Shown: in pieces, positions 41,914 to 51,502 of the stretch | How the letters are laid out: each line of letters begins with the position of its first letter | Position numbering within the stretch: the stretch's first letter is position 1 | Assembly (NCBI GenBank): GCA_035319125.1 | Contig: DATHDG010000044.1 | Location: 1 to 64,000 of the forward strand | DNA from: Fen-1308 sp035319125 | GTDB taxonomy: Bacteria > Nitrospirota > Thermodesulfovibrionia > Thermodesulfovibrionales > Dissulfurispiraceae | DNA: 64,000 bases | Direction: 5' to 3' | Notes under the pieces: model-generated | Seen by the model: the letters and a program-made list of their open reading frames with translations, nothing else | What the model was told of the DNA's origin: nothing | The model's database searches: none | Translations under genes and position numbers: made by a program

Positions 41914-44055
41914 CTAGAAACCTTTGAATGGATTCGGTCCAACTGCCTTGACCCTGTCCACAAAGTCAGTAATTATTTGCGGTAAATTGCCGTAATCGTC
42001 AATCGCAAGTTGTATGAGACCGACTCTATCTGCTTCCAGCTGCAATTTATCGAGCGTCTCCTTAACCTTGCTTAGACGGTAGTTAGCCAATTCGCTGCCT
42101 TTAGCCATATGGCACTGATAGTTGTCTCCATATTTGCAGCCCAGCATCAATATACCGTCGATGCCGCGCGAGAAGGCATCGGCTATCCAGACCAGATTCA
42201 CCGCACCCATACATCTGAGCTGGATGATTCTGACAGCCGGGTCTATCTTCATATGCTGAAGGGCAGAAGTATCGATTGCGGGGTATGCGTCGTTTTCACA
42301 GCAAAGCACCATGATTCTCGGCTGATCTTCGTCGTCCGGCACAGAAACATTCTTCATCATGGTACCGATCATATCGACATGGAAATCCTTAAACGAGACG
42401 ATTCTTTCAGGACAGGCACCCATGCAGGTTCCGCATCTGCGGCAACGGCCGATCTTATAAAACGGTGTTCCCTTTTCGTCCTCGTCGATGGCTCCGAACG
42501 GACACTCTTCAGTACAGCGTTTGCAAGACGTACATTTGGTCATAAATGGATCGGGGAAGGTAACGTCCCAGGCTCTGGGATGGACTGCCATCCCAACTGC
42601 TGCATGCTCGTTAGCTTGAATCGCCTTGAGAGCTGCTCCTGTAGCATCTTCCTGGGCTTCCGCCATATTCATTGGCTGCCTCACAGCACCCGCTGCATAA
42701 ACGCCAGTTCTACGTGTTTCATATTGGAAGCAGATAAAATTGGAATCGGCAAATCCGTTAAAAAGCTCAAGATCGGGCAGGCCGGGTCCCTGACGGTATG
42801 CTAAATTCAGAACAGGATCGTCAAGAGTCGCCGGAACCATTCCAGTGGCCAGAACCACAAGGTCCGCCTCGACCGTTACATCGCCAAGAAGTGATTCCTT
42901 CATCTCGATGTAAACATTGTCATAGGCCGCTTCTGTTAGAGATTTCACTTCACACTTTGTCAGCATAACTCCCGGATCGTTCTGCGCTTCCTTATAATAA
43001 TATTCCAATCTGCCTGGCGTCCTTATATCCTTGTAAAGAATCATGGCTACGGCATCTTCGTCCTGTCTGACATATTTAGCCTGTTTGAGCGAAGTTGCAC
43101 AGCACATTGCTGAACAGTAAGACAGATGGTTGGGATCTCTCTGCCCCGCGCATTGTATGAAAGCGACTTTCTTTGCCGGTCTATTGTCTGAAGGCCTGAG
43201 AATCTTGCCTTTCTTGGCTATTTCTTCAAACTGAATATTGGTTACGACATTCTTAAGCTTGCCGTATCCAAGATGCCCAAGCTTCTTTGCATCATATGGT
43301 TTCCAGCCTGCAGCCAGTATGACTGATCCTATCTTGACAACTTCGGTCTTGTCCCCGGTCGAGATCGTTACATCGAATGCACCGGGCATACCATCGGTCT
43401 TTTCTACCTTGGAGGATTTGTAGACCTTGATGTTAGGGTTGGATTCAACAGACTTGATCATCGATTCGATATCCGTATCGACGATGAGCGGCTCTTTATA
43501 ATACTCGGAAGTCGGGATTTTCTTATAGAGCGAATTGGCGAAACCGCCAAGCTTGGCTTCCTTCTCGACCATATAGACCTGCGACCCGGTGTTGGCTGCC
43601 TCCAGAGCAGCCTTCATTCCGGAAACTCCGCCTCCGATCACCAGGATCGTCTTGACGGTTTCCATTTTGTAAGGTTCAGGAAGATCGCCCTTCTGCGCCT
43701 TGAGTACCGACATCTTCATATAATCTTCGGCAGCCAGTTGTGAGAGGTCGGTATTAGGCTCCTGGGTCCAGACCGCAAGCTCGCGGATAGGCGAACGCTC
43801 CACAATGCAACCAGGGAAATCGAACTCCTCGAACTTGACCCGCTGCGAACATGCAGCGAGAATCAGCGTGTTGACACCTTCGGTTGCGATATCATTCTTT
43901 ATAAGCTCCACGCCTTCTTTTCCGCAAAGAGCAAAATGAGTCTTGACGACCGGGATCTTCAGGGCGTTCTTGGCTATAGTAGCCATTTTCTCAATATTTA
44001 CAGACTCTCCGATGGAACAGCCCGTGCATATATAAAGTGCATATTTCTTATCCAT
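41914..44055 (-). CDS. qmoB: QmoB, flavin/iron-sulfur subunit
   Basis: The protein is 713 residues. An N-terminal small domain starts 'YALYICTGCSIGE'. The HdrA-like FAD domain has the dinucleotide loop VIGGGVSGMKAALEAA. Two ferredoxin motifs follow near residue 510 ('CTSCKRCTEECP' and 'CRRCGTCMGACPE'). A C-terminal MvhD-type segment has 'LCCENDAYPA' and 'LGCKYGDNYQCH'. It belongs to the QmoABC complex that couples quinol oxidation to APS reduction. It overlaps nothing but is six bases after qmoA. FAD and Fe-S residues look intact. Confidence 0.96.
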   Translation of the reverse strand: MDKKYALYICTGCSIGESVNIEKMATIAKNALKIPVVKTHFALCGKEGVELIKNDIATEGVNTLILAACSQRVKFEEFDFPGCIVERSPIRELAVWTQEPNTDLSQLAAEDYMKMSVLKAQKGDLPEPYKMETVKTILVIGGGVSGMKAALEAANTGSQVYMVEKEAKLGGFANSLYKKIPTSEYYKEPLIVDTDIESMIKSVESNPNIKVYKSSKVEKTDGMPGAFDVTISTGDKTEVVKIGSVILAAGWKPYDAKKLGHLGYGKLKNVVTNIQFEEIAKKGKILRPSDNRPAKKVAFIQCAGQRDPNHLSYCSAMCCATSLKQAKYVRQDEDAVAMILYKDIRTPGRLEYYYKEAQNDPGVMLTKCEVKSLTEAAYDNVYIEMKESLLGDVTVEADLVVLATGMVPATLDDPVLNLAYRQGPGLPDLELFNGFADSNFICFQYETRRTGVYAAGAVRQPMNMAEAQEDATGAALKAIQANEHAAVGMAVHPRAWDVTFPDPFMTKCTSCKRCTEECPFGAIDEDEKGTPFYKIGRCRRCGTCMGACPERIVSFKDFHVDMIGTMMKNVSVPDDEDQPRIMVLCCENDAYPAIDTSALQHMKIDPAVRIIQLRCMGAVNLVWIADAFSRGIDGILMLGCKYGDNYQCHMAKGSELANYRLSKVKETLDKLQLEADRVGLIQLAIDDYGNLPQIITDFVDRVKAVGPNPFKGF

Positions 44056-44061
44056 CTCGAC

Positions 44062-45309
44062 TTACCTCCCCTTCCCGATCTGCATCGCCTTGAGCGCTGC
44101 TGCTGTGGCGTCCTGAACAGATTTGGCCACATCAAGCGGGTTCTTGGCGCATCCGGCTGCGAACATTCCAACGCCTGCGAGGGCAAAGCCTTCGGAGGTA
44201 TATGAAGCGCTCGGAATTTTCGATGCCGGCTCCATGCCGGTGGCGAGTACAACCAGCTCAAATTTAGTACGGACCTTTTGGCCGGTGAGCATGTCTTCAG
44301 CTTCTACGATTACATCATCAGAGCCCGGAGCTTGCTCAATCTTGGCAACCTTTCCTTTTACAAGTGTCACCTTGGGATCGTCTTTGACCTGACCATAAAA
44401 TTTTTCGTAACGGCCTGGAGTACGTATGTCAATATAGAAAATACTTGCTGTGGATTCAGGATTCTGCTCCCGCACGTATAATGTCTGCTTGAGCGAAGCC
44501 ATGCAGCAGATATAAGAGCAGAAGGCCAGATGGTTTTCATCCCTGCTTCCTGCACACTGAACAAATGCTACGCTCTGAACCGGCTTGCCATCGGAAGGCC
44601 TGACAATCTTGCCACCTGTGGGGCCATTCGGAGATGCAAGCCTTTCCATCATCATGTTAGTAATTACATTTCTAACCTTGCCGAAGCTCAGGTTGTCAAT
44701 CTTGGCTGCATCATAGGGCTTCCATCCAGTTGCTACAACAACTGAGTCAAACTTCAAATTGACCGTCTCTGCATTCATCGTCAAATCGATGGCGTTGTAC
44801 TTGCACGCCTCCTGGCAAACCTTGCCGCAATTGCCCGTACAATGTTTGTCATCTATTACGTATTTTTGCGGGAATGCCTGATTATACGGAAGATAGGCAG
44901 CCTTTATCTTGTCCATCCCAAAATTAAAATCATTTTCCCTTTCAGCCGGACACGCTTCCGCACAAGCATTACATGCAACGCAATTATCATTAACGTATCG
45001 AGGTGCTATTTTAATTGCAACATCGTAATTTCCAGGACCTCCCTTGATGTCCTGCACTTCTGCCATTGTGTAGAAAGTTATATTAGCGCTTTCCCTTATG
45101 CGCCTGAAATTTATCTCAAGACCGCAAGCGGGCGGGCACAGTTTTGGAAAATATTTATTCAACTGTGCAACCCTGCCGCCGAGATAAGGGTTCTTTTCGA
45201 CAATGGTCACCTGGGCGCCTGTTTCCGCCGCCTCGACCGCAGCCGTCAAACCGCTGAATCCTCCACCAATCACTAGCACGCGATTGGCTTTTTCGATCGA
45301 CTCCGACAT
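44062..45309 (-). CDS. qmoA: QmoA, flavin/iron-sulfur subunit
   Basis: ATG 45309 (MSESIEKANRVLVIGGG) has AAAGGAGGG upstream. It is an HdrA-like flavoprotein with GGGFSGLTAAVEAAE, the 'LCPPACGLEINFRRI' segment and cysteine motifs 'CVACNACAEACPAE' and 'CTGNCGKVCQEAC'. It forms part of the QmoABC electron channel to AprBA. It begins 150 bases after aprA with a terminator between them, so qmoABC may have its own promoter or depend on read-through. Confidence 0.96.
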   Translation of the reverse strand: MSESIEKANRVLVIGGGFSGLTAAVEAAETGAQVTIVEKNPYLGGRVAQLNKYFPKLCPPACGLEINFRRIRESANITFYTMAEVQDIKGGPGNYDVAIKIAPRYVNDNCVACNACAEACPAERENDFNFGMDKIKAAYLPYNQAFPQKYVIDDKHCTGNCGKVCQEACKYNAIDLTMNAETVNLKFDSVVVATGWKPYDAAKIDNLSFGKVRNVITNMMMERLASPNGPTGGKIVRPSDGKPVQSVAFVQCAGSRDENHLAFCSYICCMASLKQTLYVREQNPESTASIFYIDIRTPGRYEKFYGQVKDDPKVTLVKGKVAKIEQAPGSDDVIVEAEDMLTGQKVRTKFELVVLATGMEPASKIPSASYTSEGFALAGVGMFAAGCAKNPLDVAKSVQDATAAALKAMQIGKGR

Positions 45310-45416
45310 GCCGTTTCCCTCCTTTATTGGCTTTGACTCTGTTACTTGACCGGTAGTTCGCAAGGCACGAAACGCCGACTACCATCTGCGCCGACGCTCC
45401 TTGCGTTATGAACTAA

Positions 45417-45448
45417 TGAAAAAAATAAGGAGGGGCTTACGCCCCTCC
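45417..45448 (-). terminator. Terminator between aprA and qmoA
   Basis: GGAGGGGC-TTAC-GCCCCTCC (45429-45448), an 8-base-pair GC-rich stem, is followed on the minus strand by TTATTTTTTTC. It is a classic rho-independent site 11 bases past the aprA stop. Confidence 0.9.
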
Positions 45449-45458
45449 CAAGGTTTAG

Positions 45459-47438
45459 TTATGCAAAGAGCTCCACATATGGGACTTTCTTGATTTCCCA
45501 CTTGTTGTTTTCTGCATCGTATTTGGAGTTGACAAAGCACTTCCAATCTTTGTCATTGATGGCGAGGAAGTCACCTCTGTAGTAGTAGCCAGGATACCTG
45601 GACTCTTCCCTGAAGAGAATATGCCTTGCATGAGCCTCAACGGAGAGAATTCTGTGGTAGTTCTCCCAGCATCTCATAAGCTCATGAAGGTTTGCTGCTG
45701 CCATCTTGTTAGCGTCTTCCTTGAGCATATCAAGGAGCTTCAGACCTTCATCAAGCATGGTCTTGGACGTCATGTACCAGGTGCTGATGCCGCCAAAATA
45801 TTCGTCGGCTATCTTTTGCAGTCTGGCCTGCAGCATCTTCGGCCTGATGTAGTTCGGGTTAACAAACGGATCGGTCGAAAGTGTTTTGTATTTCTCGTAT
45901 ACTTCAAACGGCAGGTAGAGCTCGCCTGCGATTTCATCGGCAGACTTGCTAACTGCAGGCTTGTAGTTAGGCTCATCAAGGATCAGAGCGATAGCAGCCT
46001 TTGCAGCTATTCTACCTTCAGCGTGAGAGCCGGAGGAGAACTTGTGGCCGGAAGCGCCTACAACGTCGCCAGCCATAAAGAGGCCCTTGACGGTGGACAT
46101 TCTGTTGTAGCCCCAGGTCCACTCTTTCGGTGTGCCCGGAACATCGCCAGGTCCGCTGCACCAGAAGCCTGCGCAACCTGCATGAGAACCGAGGAGATAC
46201 GGCTCGGTAGGCATGATTTCAGACGGCTCCTTGTTCGGCTCGACGTTCTTAGAAGCCCAGAGGCCTGCCTGTCCGATTGCCATATCGAGGAAGTCTTCCC
46301 AAGCTTCCGCTTCGAGGTGTTTGATTCTCTTGGCATCCATCTTGGTTGCAAGTTCAGCCATGGCGAGGTGGGTGTTCATGAGGATCGGGCCTTTGCCCTT
46401 CTTCATGTCCATCATCATCATATGGTTTCTGATGGCGGTGCCCATCTTCTCTGCATACGGGCTATAGAGGGCCTTGGTCTGCTCGAAGTTTTCGCCGACG
46501 CAATAGTCTTCGCCGAGTGCGTTGGTTGCCTTCGCCTTGAAGAAGAGGAACCATGCGCCGACAGGTCCGTAACCGTCTTTAAAGCGGGCCGGTACGAATC
46601 TGTTTTCCATAAGGGTCATTTCTGCGCCGACCTGCATGCCGAGAGCATAACCTGAACCGGAGTTCCATACAGGATACCATGCACGACCCTGACCTTCTGC
46701 AACTGACCTGGGTCTAAATACGTTAACAGCGCCACCGGCTGCGTTGATCATGGCTTTCGCCTTGAAGAGATAAATCTTGTTCTCTCTTACGCTGAAGCCT
46801 GCTGCTGCTGCAACTCTGTTAGGATCGTTAGCATCTTTGTAGAGCTTAACGATAAATACTCTTTCATAGTGGTTTTGAGCAACTCCGGTTGCCTTTCTGT
46901 TTACTTCAAGGGCTGCCTTTGCTGCTTCCGCTACGACGACCTTGTAGGATTCGCCGTTGATCATGATCTGCCACTTGCCAGAGCGAACCGGTGTTCCGCC
47001 GTCCTTCAGCATTGCCTTGCCTGCATCTCTTGCCTGGAAGCCATCGAGGGAGAAGCCGTCATCGGCCTTCTTCCAGATCGGGAGGCCCCACTCTTCGAAG
47101 AGATGGACTGAATCGTCAACGTGCCTGCCGAGGTCATAAATCAGGTCTTCCCTGACGATACCCATGAGGTCGCCGCGAACATATTTTACGTAATCAGCGC
47201 ATTTATTCTCGCCGAGATAGGTATTGATAGCTGAAAGACCCATGGCAACCGCGCCGCTTCTGTCGGTGGCAGCCTTGTCGACCATGGTGACCTTGATTCC
47301 CTTCGGGGTTGCCCAGCGGGCTGCCTCGAAAGCCGAGCCGCAGCAAGCCATACCGCCGCCGATAAGGAGAAGGTCTGTCTCTACTTCAACGATCTCGGGT
47401 CTCTGACAATATGAAAACGTGCAAGTCTCTTTTTCCAT
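45459..47438 (-). CDS. aprA: Adenylylsulfate reductase alpha subunit
   Basis: The protein is 659 residues, the normal length. The FAD-binding start is LLLIGGGMACCGSAFEAARW, and 'DKAATDRSGAVAMGLSAIN' and 'GLPIWKKADDGFS' are conserved AprA segments. Later 'GPGDVPGTPKEWTWGYNRM' and 'GDVVGASGHKFSSGSHAEGR' complete the signature. With AprB it reduces APS to sulfite and AMP in the cytoplasm. AprB lies 14 bases upstream. The direction (reduction rather than oxidation) is suggested by qmoABC and hppA in the same cluster, which is inference. Confidence 0.98.
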   Translation of the reverse strand: MEKETCTFSYCQRPEIVEVETDLLLIGGGMACCGSAFEAARWATPKGIKVTMVDKAATDRSGAVAMGLSAINTYLGENKCADYVKYVRGDLMGIVREDLIYDLGRHVDDSVHLFEEWGLPIWKKADDGFSLDGFQARDAGKAMLKDGGTPVRSGKWQIMINGESYKVVVAEAAKAALEVNRKATGVAQNHYERVFIVKLYKDANDPNRVAAAAGFSVRENKIYLFKAKAMINAAGGAVNVFRPRSVAEGQGRAWYPVWNSGSGYALGMQVGAEMTLMENRFVPARFKDGYGPVGAWFLFFKAKATNALGEDYCVGENFEQTKALYSPYAEKMGTAIRNHMMMMDMKKGKGPILMNTHLAMAELATKMDAKRIKHLEAEAWEDFLDMAIGQAGLWASKNVEPNKEPSEIMPTEPYLLGSHAGCAGFWCSGPGDVPGTPKEWTWGYNRMSTVKGLFMAGDVVGASGHKFSSGSHAEGRIAAKAAIALILDEPNYKPAVSKSADEIAGELYLPFEVYEKYKTLSTDPFVNPNYIRPKMLQARLQKIADEYFGGISTWYMTSKTMLDEGLKLLDMLKEDANKMAAANLHELMRCWENYHRILSVEAHARHILFREESRYPGYYYRGDFLAINDKDWKCFVNSKYDAENNKWEIKKVPYVELFA

Positions 47439-47452
47439 TGTTCAATCCTCCC

Positions 47453-47872
47453 TTAGTCAGCTTTTGCCGGATTGTTGAAGAATCCGGAGGCTTTGAGTTT
47501 TGAGAAATCCGCCTCGGGCTTCCCTGCATAAGGATCGACAGAACCTTCAGGGGTTGTCCGGATAGGGAATTTGAATCTCTTCAGGGAACCGTTTCTGAAC
47601 TTAACGGTCCACATTATGGAGTCTGTACCCCTCATCGGGATAACATTACCGCCCAGCGGAGCGAAATCCGCATAGGCCCTGACTTCGATCGCCTGCTGAG
47701 GGCAAATCTTAACGCAGTTGTAGCACTCCCAGCACTGCTCGGGTTCCTGGTTGAAGGCCTTCATGATGTTCCTGTCAAGGGCCATCAAGTCATTCGGACA
47801 GATGTACTGGCATGCAGTCTTGTCCTGGGCCTTGCAGCCGTCGCACTTCTCAGTGATAACGAAACTTGGCAT
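47453..47872 (-). CDS. aprB: Adenylylsulfate reductase beta subunit
   Basis: The 139-residue ferredoxin-like subunit carries cysteines at 10, 13, 21 and 25 and again at 47, 50, 53 and 57 for two 4Fe-4S clusters. The C-terminal tail, which wraps around AprA in known structures, is present ('MWTVKFRNGSLKRFKFPIRT'). It relays electrons from QmoABC to the flavin of AprA. The start ATG 47872 has an AGGAGG-like site. The 215 bases upstream hold a hairpin and probably the aprBA promoter. Confidence 0.98.
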   Translation of the reverse strand: MPSFVITEKCDGCKAQDKTACQYICPNDLMALDRNIMKAFNQEPEQCWECYNCVKICPQQAIEVRAYADFAPLGGNVIPMRGTDSIMWTVKFRNGSLKRFKFPIRTTPEGSVDPYAGKPEADFSKLKASGFFNNPAKAD

Positions 47873-47983
47873 GTTGCAAACCTCCTTGTGATGTTGTGTG
47901 GTTATTTTTTCCCATTTTGAAGATCGGGCGCCGAACCCTTACTAAAAAGTAACTTTCCGGACACCTCCTTTCAGGAAAGCCAC

Positions 47984-48008
47984 GGGAAGCAGCCAAAGGC
48001 TGCCTCCC
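47984..48008. terminator. Hairpin between sat and aprB
   Basis: GGGAAGCAGCC-AAA-GGCTGCCTCCC forms an 11-base-pair stem with one wobble. It lies 80 bases after the sat stop. There is no T-run after it on the minus strand, so terminator function is uncertain. Confidence 0.45.
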
Positions 48009-48087
48009 TTATAGCCTTGCTACCGTAATACTATTTCTTCTCTCCTTCTGCGTATTTGTGAAGCTTAATCTTTGTCTTAACCTTAAT

Positions 48088-49281
48088 TTATTTGGGGAGA
48101 CTCTGATAATATTTAATCAGAATCTGGGCCACTTCAGGGCGTGAGAATTCCTTAGGCGGTTCAATACCCTGGCCTAACATTTCACGGACCTTTGTACCTG
48201 AAAGCAGGACGAAATCCTCTTTTACATGATCAGGAGCTTCACACATCATTACAACTCTCCCCAGTTTCTTCGAGTAGGCGGTATGGTCTGCCTTGAAGAT
48301 CTCAATTTGAAGCGCGCCAGCCGGCACTTCATTATCAAATATGGTTTGCGCATCAAATGCGCCATAGTGGTCTCCGACACCTGCATGGTCGCGACCTACG
48401 ATGAAGTGGGTTGCGCCCATGTTCTGGCGGAATACGGCGTGAAGCACAGCCTCTTTCGGACCGGCATAAAGCATGTCGAACCCGTATCCTGTAACCATCG
48501 CGCTGTTCTTGGGGAAGTACAGCTCGACCATTTTACGGATGGCCGCATCGCGAACAGGTGCGGGGATATCTCCCTTCTTCAGTTTGCCGAGCAGCATGTG
48601 GATGACCAAGCCGTCACAACCCAAACGCTTCATTGCCATATGACAAAGTTCTTCGTGTGCCAGATGCATAGGGTTGCGTGTCTGAAAAGCAACTACCTTC
48701 TTCCAGCCACGCTCAGCGATTTCGTTGCGGATTTCGACCGCCGTGCGGAAGGTGTCAGGGAATTCATCCTGAAAGTATGAGAAGTTTAAGACTTTGATCG
48801 GACCGGAAAGAATGACTTTGCCCTGGGCCTTGAATGTATCGACGCCGGGATGCGCTTCCTTATGGTTCGGACGATAGACTTTTTCGCAGATCAGCTCAAC
48901 TTCTGCGTCGCTGAACTCTTCAACAGCCTTTACATCCATTACAGCAAGTATAGGATTCCCGTCTCTGTTCGGATCCTTGAGAGCTATGGTATCACCGGCT
49001 TTGATGCCGTTGGCCGACTGAAGCAGGTTTAGAACAGGAACCGGCCAGAACAGACCCGATGTCGTCTTCATGCTATTGGCGACTGACAGTGCATCAGCCT
49101 TATTCATATAGCCCGTCAACGGGTTAAAATAACCTCCACCCAACATGACAGCATTGGCTGCGGCAGCTGAGCTTACGACAACAGAAGCCATTTTCTCGGC
49201 CTTCTTCTGAAGGGCTTCGTTTTCGGCCGGGTCATACACAAATAGTGGGTTCAGTTTATCTGAACCGTGCGGCTTAATCAT
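48088..49281 (-). CDS. sat: Sulfate adenylyltransferase (dissimilatory)
   Basis: At 397 residues it is the homo-oligomeric ATP sulfurylase. It has VVAFQTRNPMHLAHEELC (QxRNPxH motif), GRDHAGVGDHYGAFDAQ and 'ISGTKVRE'-like 'LLSGTKVREML' near the end. It makes APS and PPi from sulfate and ATP. No APS kinase domain is attached. It lies 62 bases after adk and is followed by aprBA. PPi release and APS use are completed by hppA and aprBA within the window. Confidence 0.98.
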   Translation of the reverse strand: MIKPHGSDKLNPLFVYDPAENEALQKKAEKMASVVVSSAAAANAVMLGGGYFNPLTGYMNKADALSVANSMKTTSGLFWPVPVLNLLQSANGIKAGDTIALKDPNRDGNPILAVMDVKAVEEFSDAEVELICEKVYRPNHKEAHPGVDTFKAQGKVILSGPIKVLNFSYFQDEFPDTFRTAVEIRNEIAERGWKKVVAFQTRNPMHLAHEELCHMAMKRLGCDGLVIHMLLGKLKKGDIPAPVRDAAIRKMVELYFPKNSAMVTGYGFDMLYAGPKEAVLHAVFRQNMGATHFIVGRDHAGVGDHYGAFDAQTIFDNEVPAGALQIEIFKADHTAYSKKLGRVVMMCEAPDHVKEDFVLLSGTKVREMLGQGIEPPKEFSRPEVAQILIKYYQSLPK

Positions 49282-49343
49282 AGATTTTCTTCCTCCTGTT
49301 TAATTTAGTTCCGTATATATTTTCAAGACAAAGCTTGAACTAT

Positions 49344-49991
49344 CTATTTGAGTCCCAGCACGCTGCAAACTTGAGCAAAAATGCTGTCGATGTTGCCTGT
49401 GCCGGCAACTGATTTAAGAATGCCCTTCCCTTTGTAGTAATCGATAAGAGGAGCGGTGGAAGCATTATAGACTTCGAGGCGTTTCTTTATAGTATCTTCT
49501 TTATCATCGTCTCTTTGAAAGAGTTCGCCGCTGCATTTGTCACATTTGCCTTCGGCCTTTGAAGGTGAAAAATAGACGTTGTACATCTGACCGCAAGCTT
49601 TACAGGTTCTTCTGCCGGTCAGTCTTTTCATTAGATCTTCAAAAGGAACATCAACGCTTAAAGCTGCCGTCAGCGGCATATTTAATTTTGCAAGCATGGC
49701 ATCAAGAGCTTCCGCCTGCTTTGTATTCCTCGGGAACCCGTCAAGGATGTAACCCTTTTTCATGTCATCCTGTTTCATGCGCTCTTCCATCATGCCAAGC
49801 ACTATGCTGTCGGGAACAAGCTCGCCCCTTTCCATTACAGCCTTGGCTTCCTTGCCAAGAGGCGTCCCCGCTGCAACTGCAGCCCTCAATAGATCTCCGG
49901 TCGAGACCTGGGGAATGCCATATTTTTCGACTAACTTCTTTGCCTGAGTACCTTTGCCAGCTCCAGGTGCGCCGAGAAGAACTATTCGCAT
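49344..49991 (-). CDS. adk: Adenylate kinase with zinc lid
   Basis: The P-loop is LLGAPGAGKGTQAK. 'VSTGDLLRAAV', 'DGFPRNTKQAEAL' and the lid arginine region 'LTGRRTCKAC' follow. The lid has two CxxC pairs (CKAC and CDKC), the zinc-binding long form. It converts AMP plus ATP to two ADP. Its position directly upstream of sat suits recycling of AMP from APS reduction. The length of 215 residues is normal. Confidence 0.97.
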   Translation of the reverse strand: MRIVLLGAPGAGKGTQAKKLVEKYGIPQVSTGDLLRAAVAAGTPLGKEAKAVMERGELVPDSIVLGMMEERMKQDDMKKGYILDGFPRNTKQAEALDAMLAKLNMPLTAALSVDVPFEDLMKRLTGRRTCKACGQMYNVYFSPSKAEGKCDKCSGELFQRDDDKEDTIKKRLEVYNASTAPLIDYYKGKGILKSVAGTGNIDSIFAQVCSVLGLK

Positions 49992-50105
49992 TATGAAAAC
50001 CTCCGATTTTCTTAAGGATGGCGTTGCGGTATATACCTTAAACAGTGGGAAAATTGAAAATCAATTTTAAAATAATAATGGATGAATTAAATTATTTTAT
50101 ACTCT

Positions 50106-50708
50106 TCAAAAGTAATTAAAAGACAGGTCATTTAGATAGGCCCTTAGTTTTTCAAGTGCAGATCTCCGGTGACTAATCGCATCCTTTTCGTCAGGATTCA
50201 TCTCGGCAAAAGTTTTGCTAAATCCATTAGGGCAGAAAAGGGGATCATACCCAAATCCCATTGTTCCAACAGGTTTTTTTACGATATTTCCCTCTACAGT
50301 CCCTTGAAATATTTCGGTTTTCCCATCAGGGAAAGCGATGGCAATGATGCATATAAATCGTGCACCCCTGGATTTGGATACAACACTTTTCATCTCATCA
50401 AGCAGCTTCTCGTTGTTGGCACAGTCATCGGCTCCCGGACCCGAATATCTTGCTGACATGACCCCAGGGGCCCCATTGAGCGCATAAACCTCGAGCCCTG
50501 AATCATCAGACACGGCAATCTTATCAGCGCAATTCGCTATAGCAATGGCTTTTTTCAAGGCATTACCCTCGAAAGTCAGTGCATCTTCAAGAACCTCCGG
50601 GCATTCGGGAAAGTCATCCAAGGTCAAGAACCTGATATCAAGACCATCAAGAATCCTCTGGATTTCTATAACCTTCTTTTTGTTTCTGGTTGCTAGTACA
50701 ATCTCCAT
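50106..50708 (-). CDS. rdgB: dITP/XTP pyrophosphatase (HAM1/RdgB)
   Basis: The N-terminus MEIVLATRNKKKVIEIQRIL, 'VSDDSGLEVYALNGAPGVMSARYSG' and 'GFGYDPLFCPNGFSKTFAEM' are the family signatures. It hydrolyses non-canonical purine nucleoside triphosphates (dITP, XTP) and keeps them out of DNA. Length 200 is typical. It sits upstream of adk with a 115-base gap. It is cytoplasmic. Confidence 0.96.
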   Translation of the reverse strand: MEIVLATRNKKKVIEIQRILDGLDIRFLTLDDFPECPEVLEDALTFEGNALKKAIAIANCADKIAVSDDSGLEVYALNGAPGVMSARYSGPGADDCANNEKLLDEMKSVVSKSRGARFICIIAIAFPDGKTEIFQGTVEGNIVKKPVGTMGFGYDPLFCPNGFSKTFAEMNPDEKDAISHRRSALEKLRAYLNDLSFNYF

Positions 50709-50818
50709 GACCGCTCATTATAACATGGGATGGACGAACACCAATAAATCCACGACAGGTATAATAAAAAAATCTCACACCAGACAGACTATCTCAATTG
50801 ATAACAAATCCAGGGCAT

Positions 50819-50851
50819 AAAAAAAGCTGCAGGACGGTTAAGTCCTCCAGC
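50819..50851 (-). terminator. Terminator after the initiator tRNA gene
   Basis: Stem GCTGCAGGAC (50826-50835) against GTCCTCCAGC (50842-50851) has one mismatch, followed on the minus strand by seven T. Confidence 0.85.
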
Positions 50852-50869
50852 CTTAGCATCAAAATCTTT

Positions 50870-50946
<77 letters not shown>

Positions 50947-51502
50947 GGTATCTACAATAACGGATCAGTCTGAACATTGTCAACGACATGGCGAACAACG
51001 TATACTCAGCAACGCTTTGAGACATCAGGGATTCTCGAGTTTTAGCATAAAGCTGATCTACAATAAATATCTAGCTAGATGCCATCGTCACCCGTTTTGC
51101 TTTTTTTATCCAACCGCCATTCTAAAGATACCAGCACCGTTCCCAGCAGTCCGATCGAGCAGCGAAATATGTAATCAGGATTTCAAAATGAGAAATAGCG
51201 TTTCTGTTTCATCGGATATAATTTTGCATTTAACATTACAACTTCAATATTGCATCTCTCGCTGTTGCTACAATATTGTATGTCAGGCCAATTTTTGACG
51301 TAAAGAAAGTCATGCGCCTTTGCTATAAAAGGGCAGACCCGTACTGGGGAAAATATACGATATTTCTCCGAAACTGTACAAGTTGGCTGCATAAATAACA
51401 GCATCAAGATTTATGAAAAGGCACACGCATTGAGAGGCACAATCAGATTCGGCAGTTTAGACCCCATAAATCCAGCATTGCCAATAACTACAACTCCTAT
51501 AA
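50947..51502. other. Intergenic stretch, nothing recognised
   Basis: About 550 bases between the tRNA and gspC. Short open frames at 51017-51298 (+) and 51183-51407 (-) have no ribosome site or recognisable content. It contains the tRNA promoter and the end of the gsp transcript; I saw no clear terminator. Confidence 0.45.

Noticed and set aside
45621..46655. A 344-codon open frame opposite aprA
   Set aside because: The opposite strand is unmistakably aprA over its full length; this is a codon-bias shadow.
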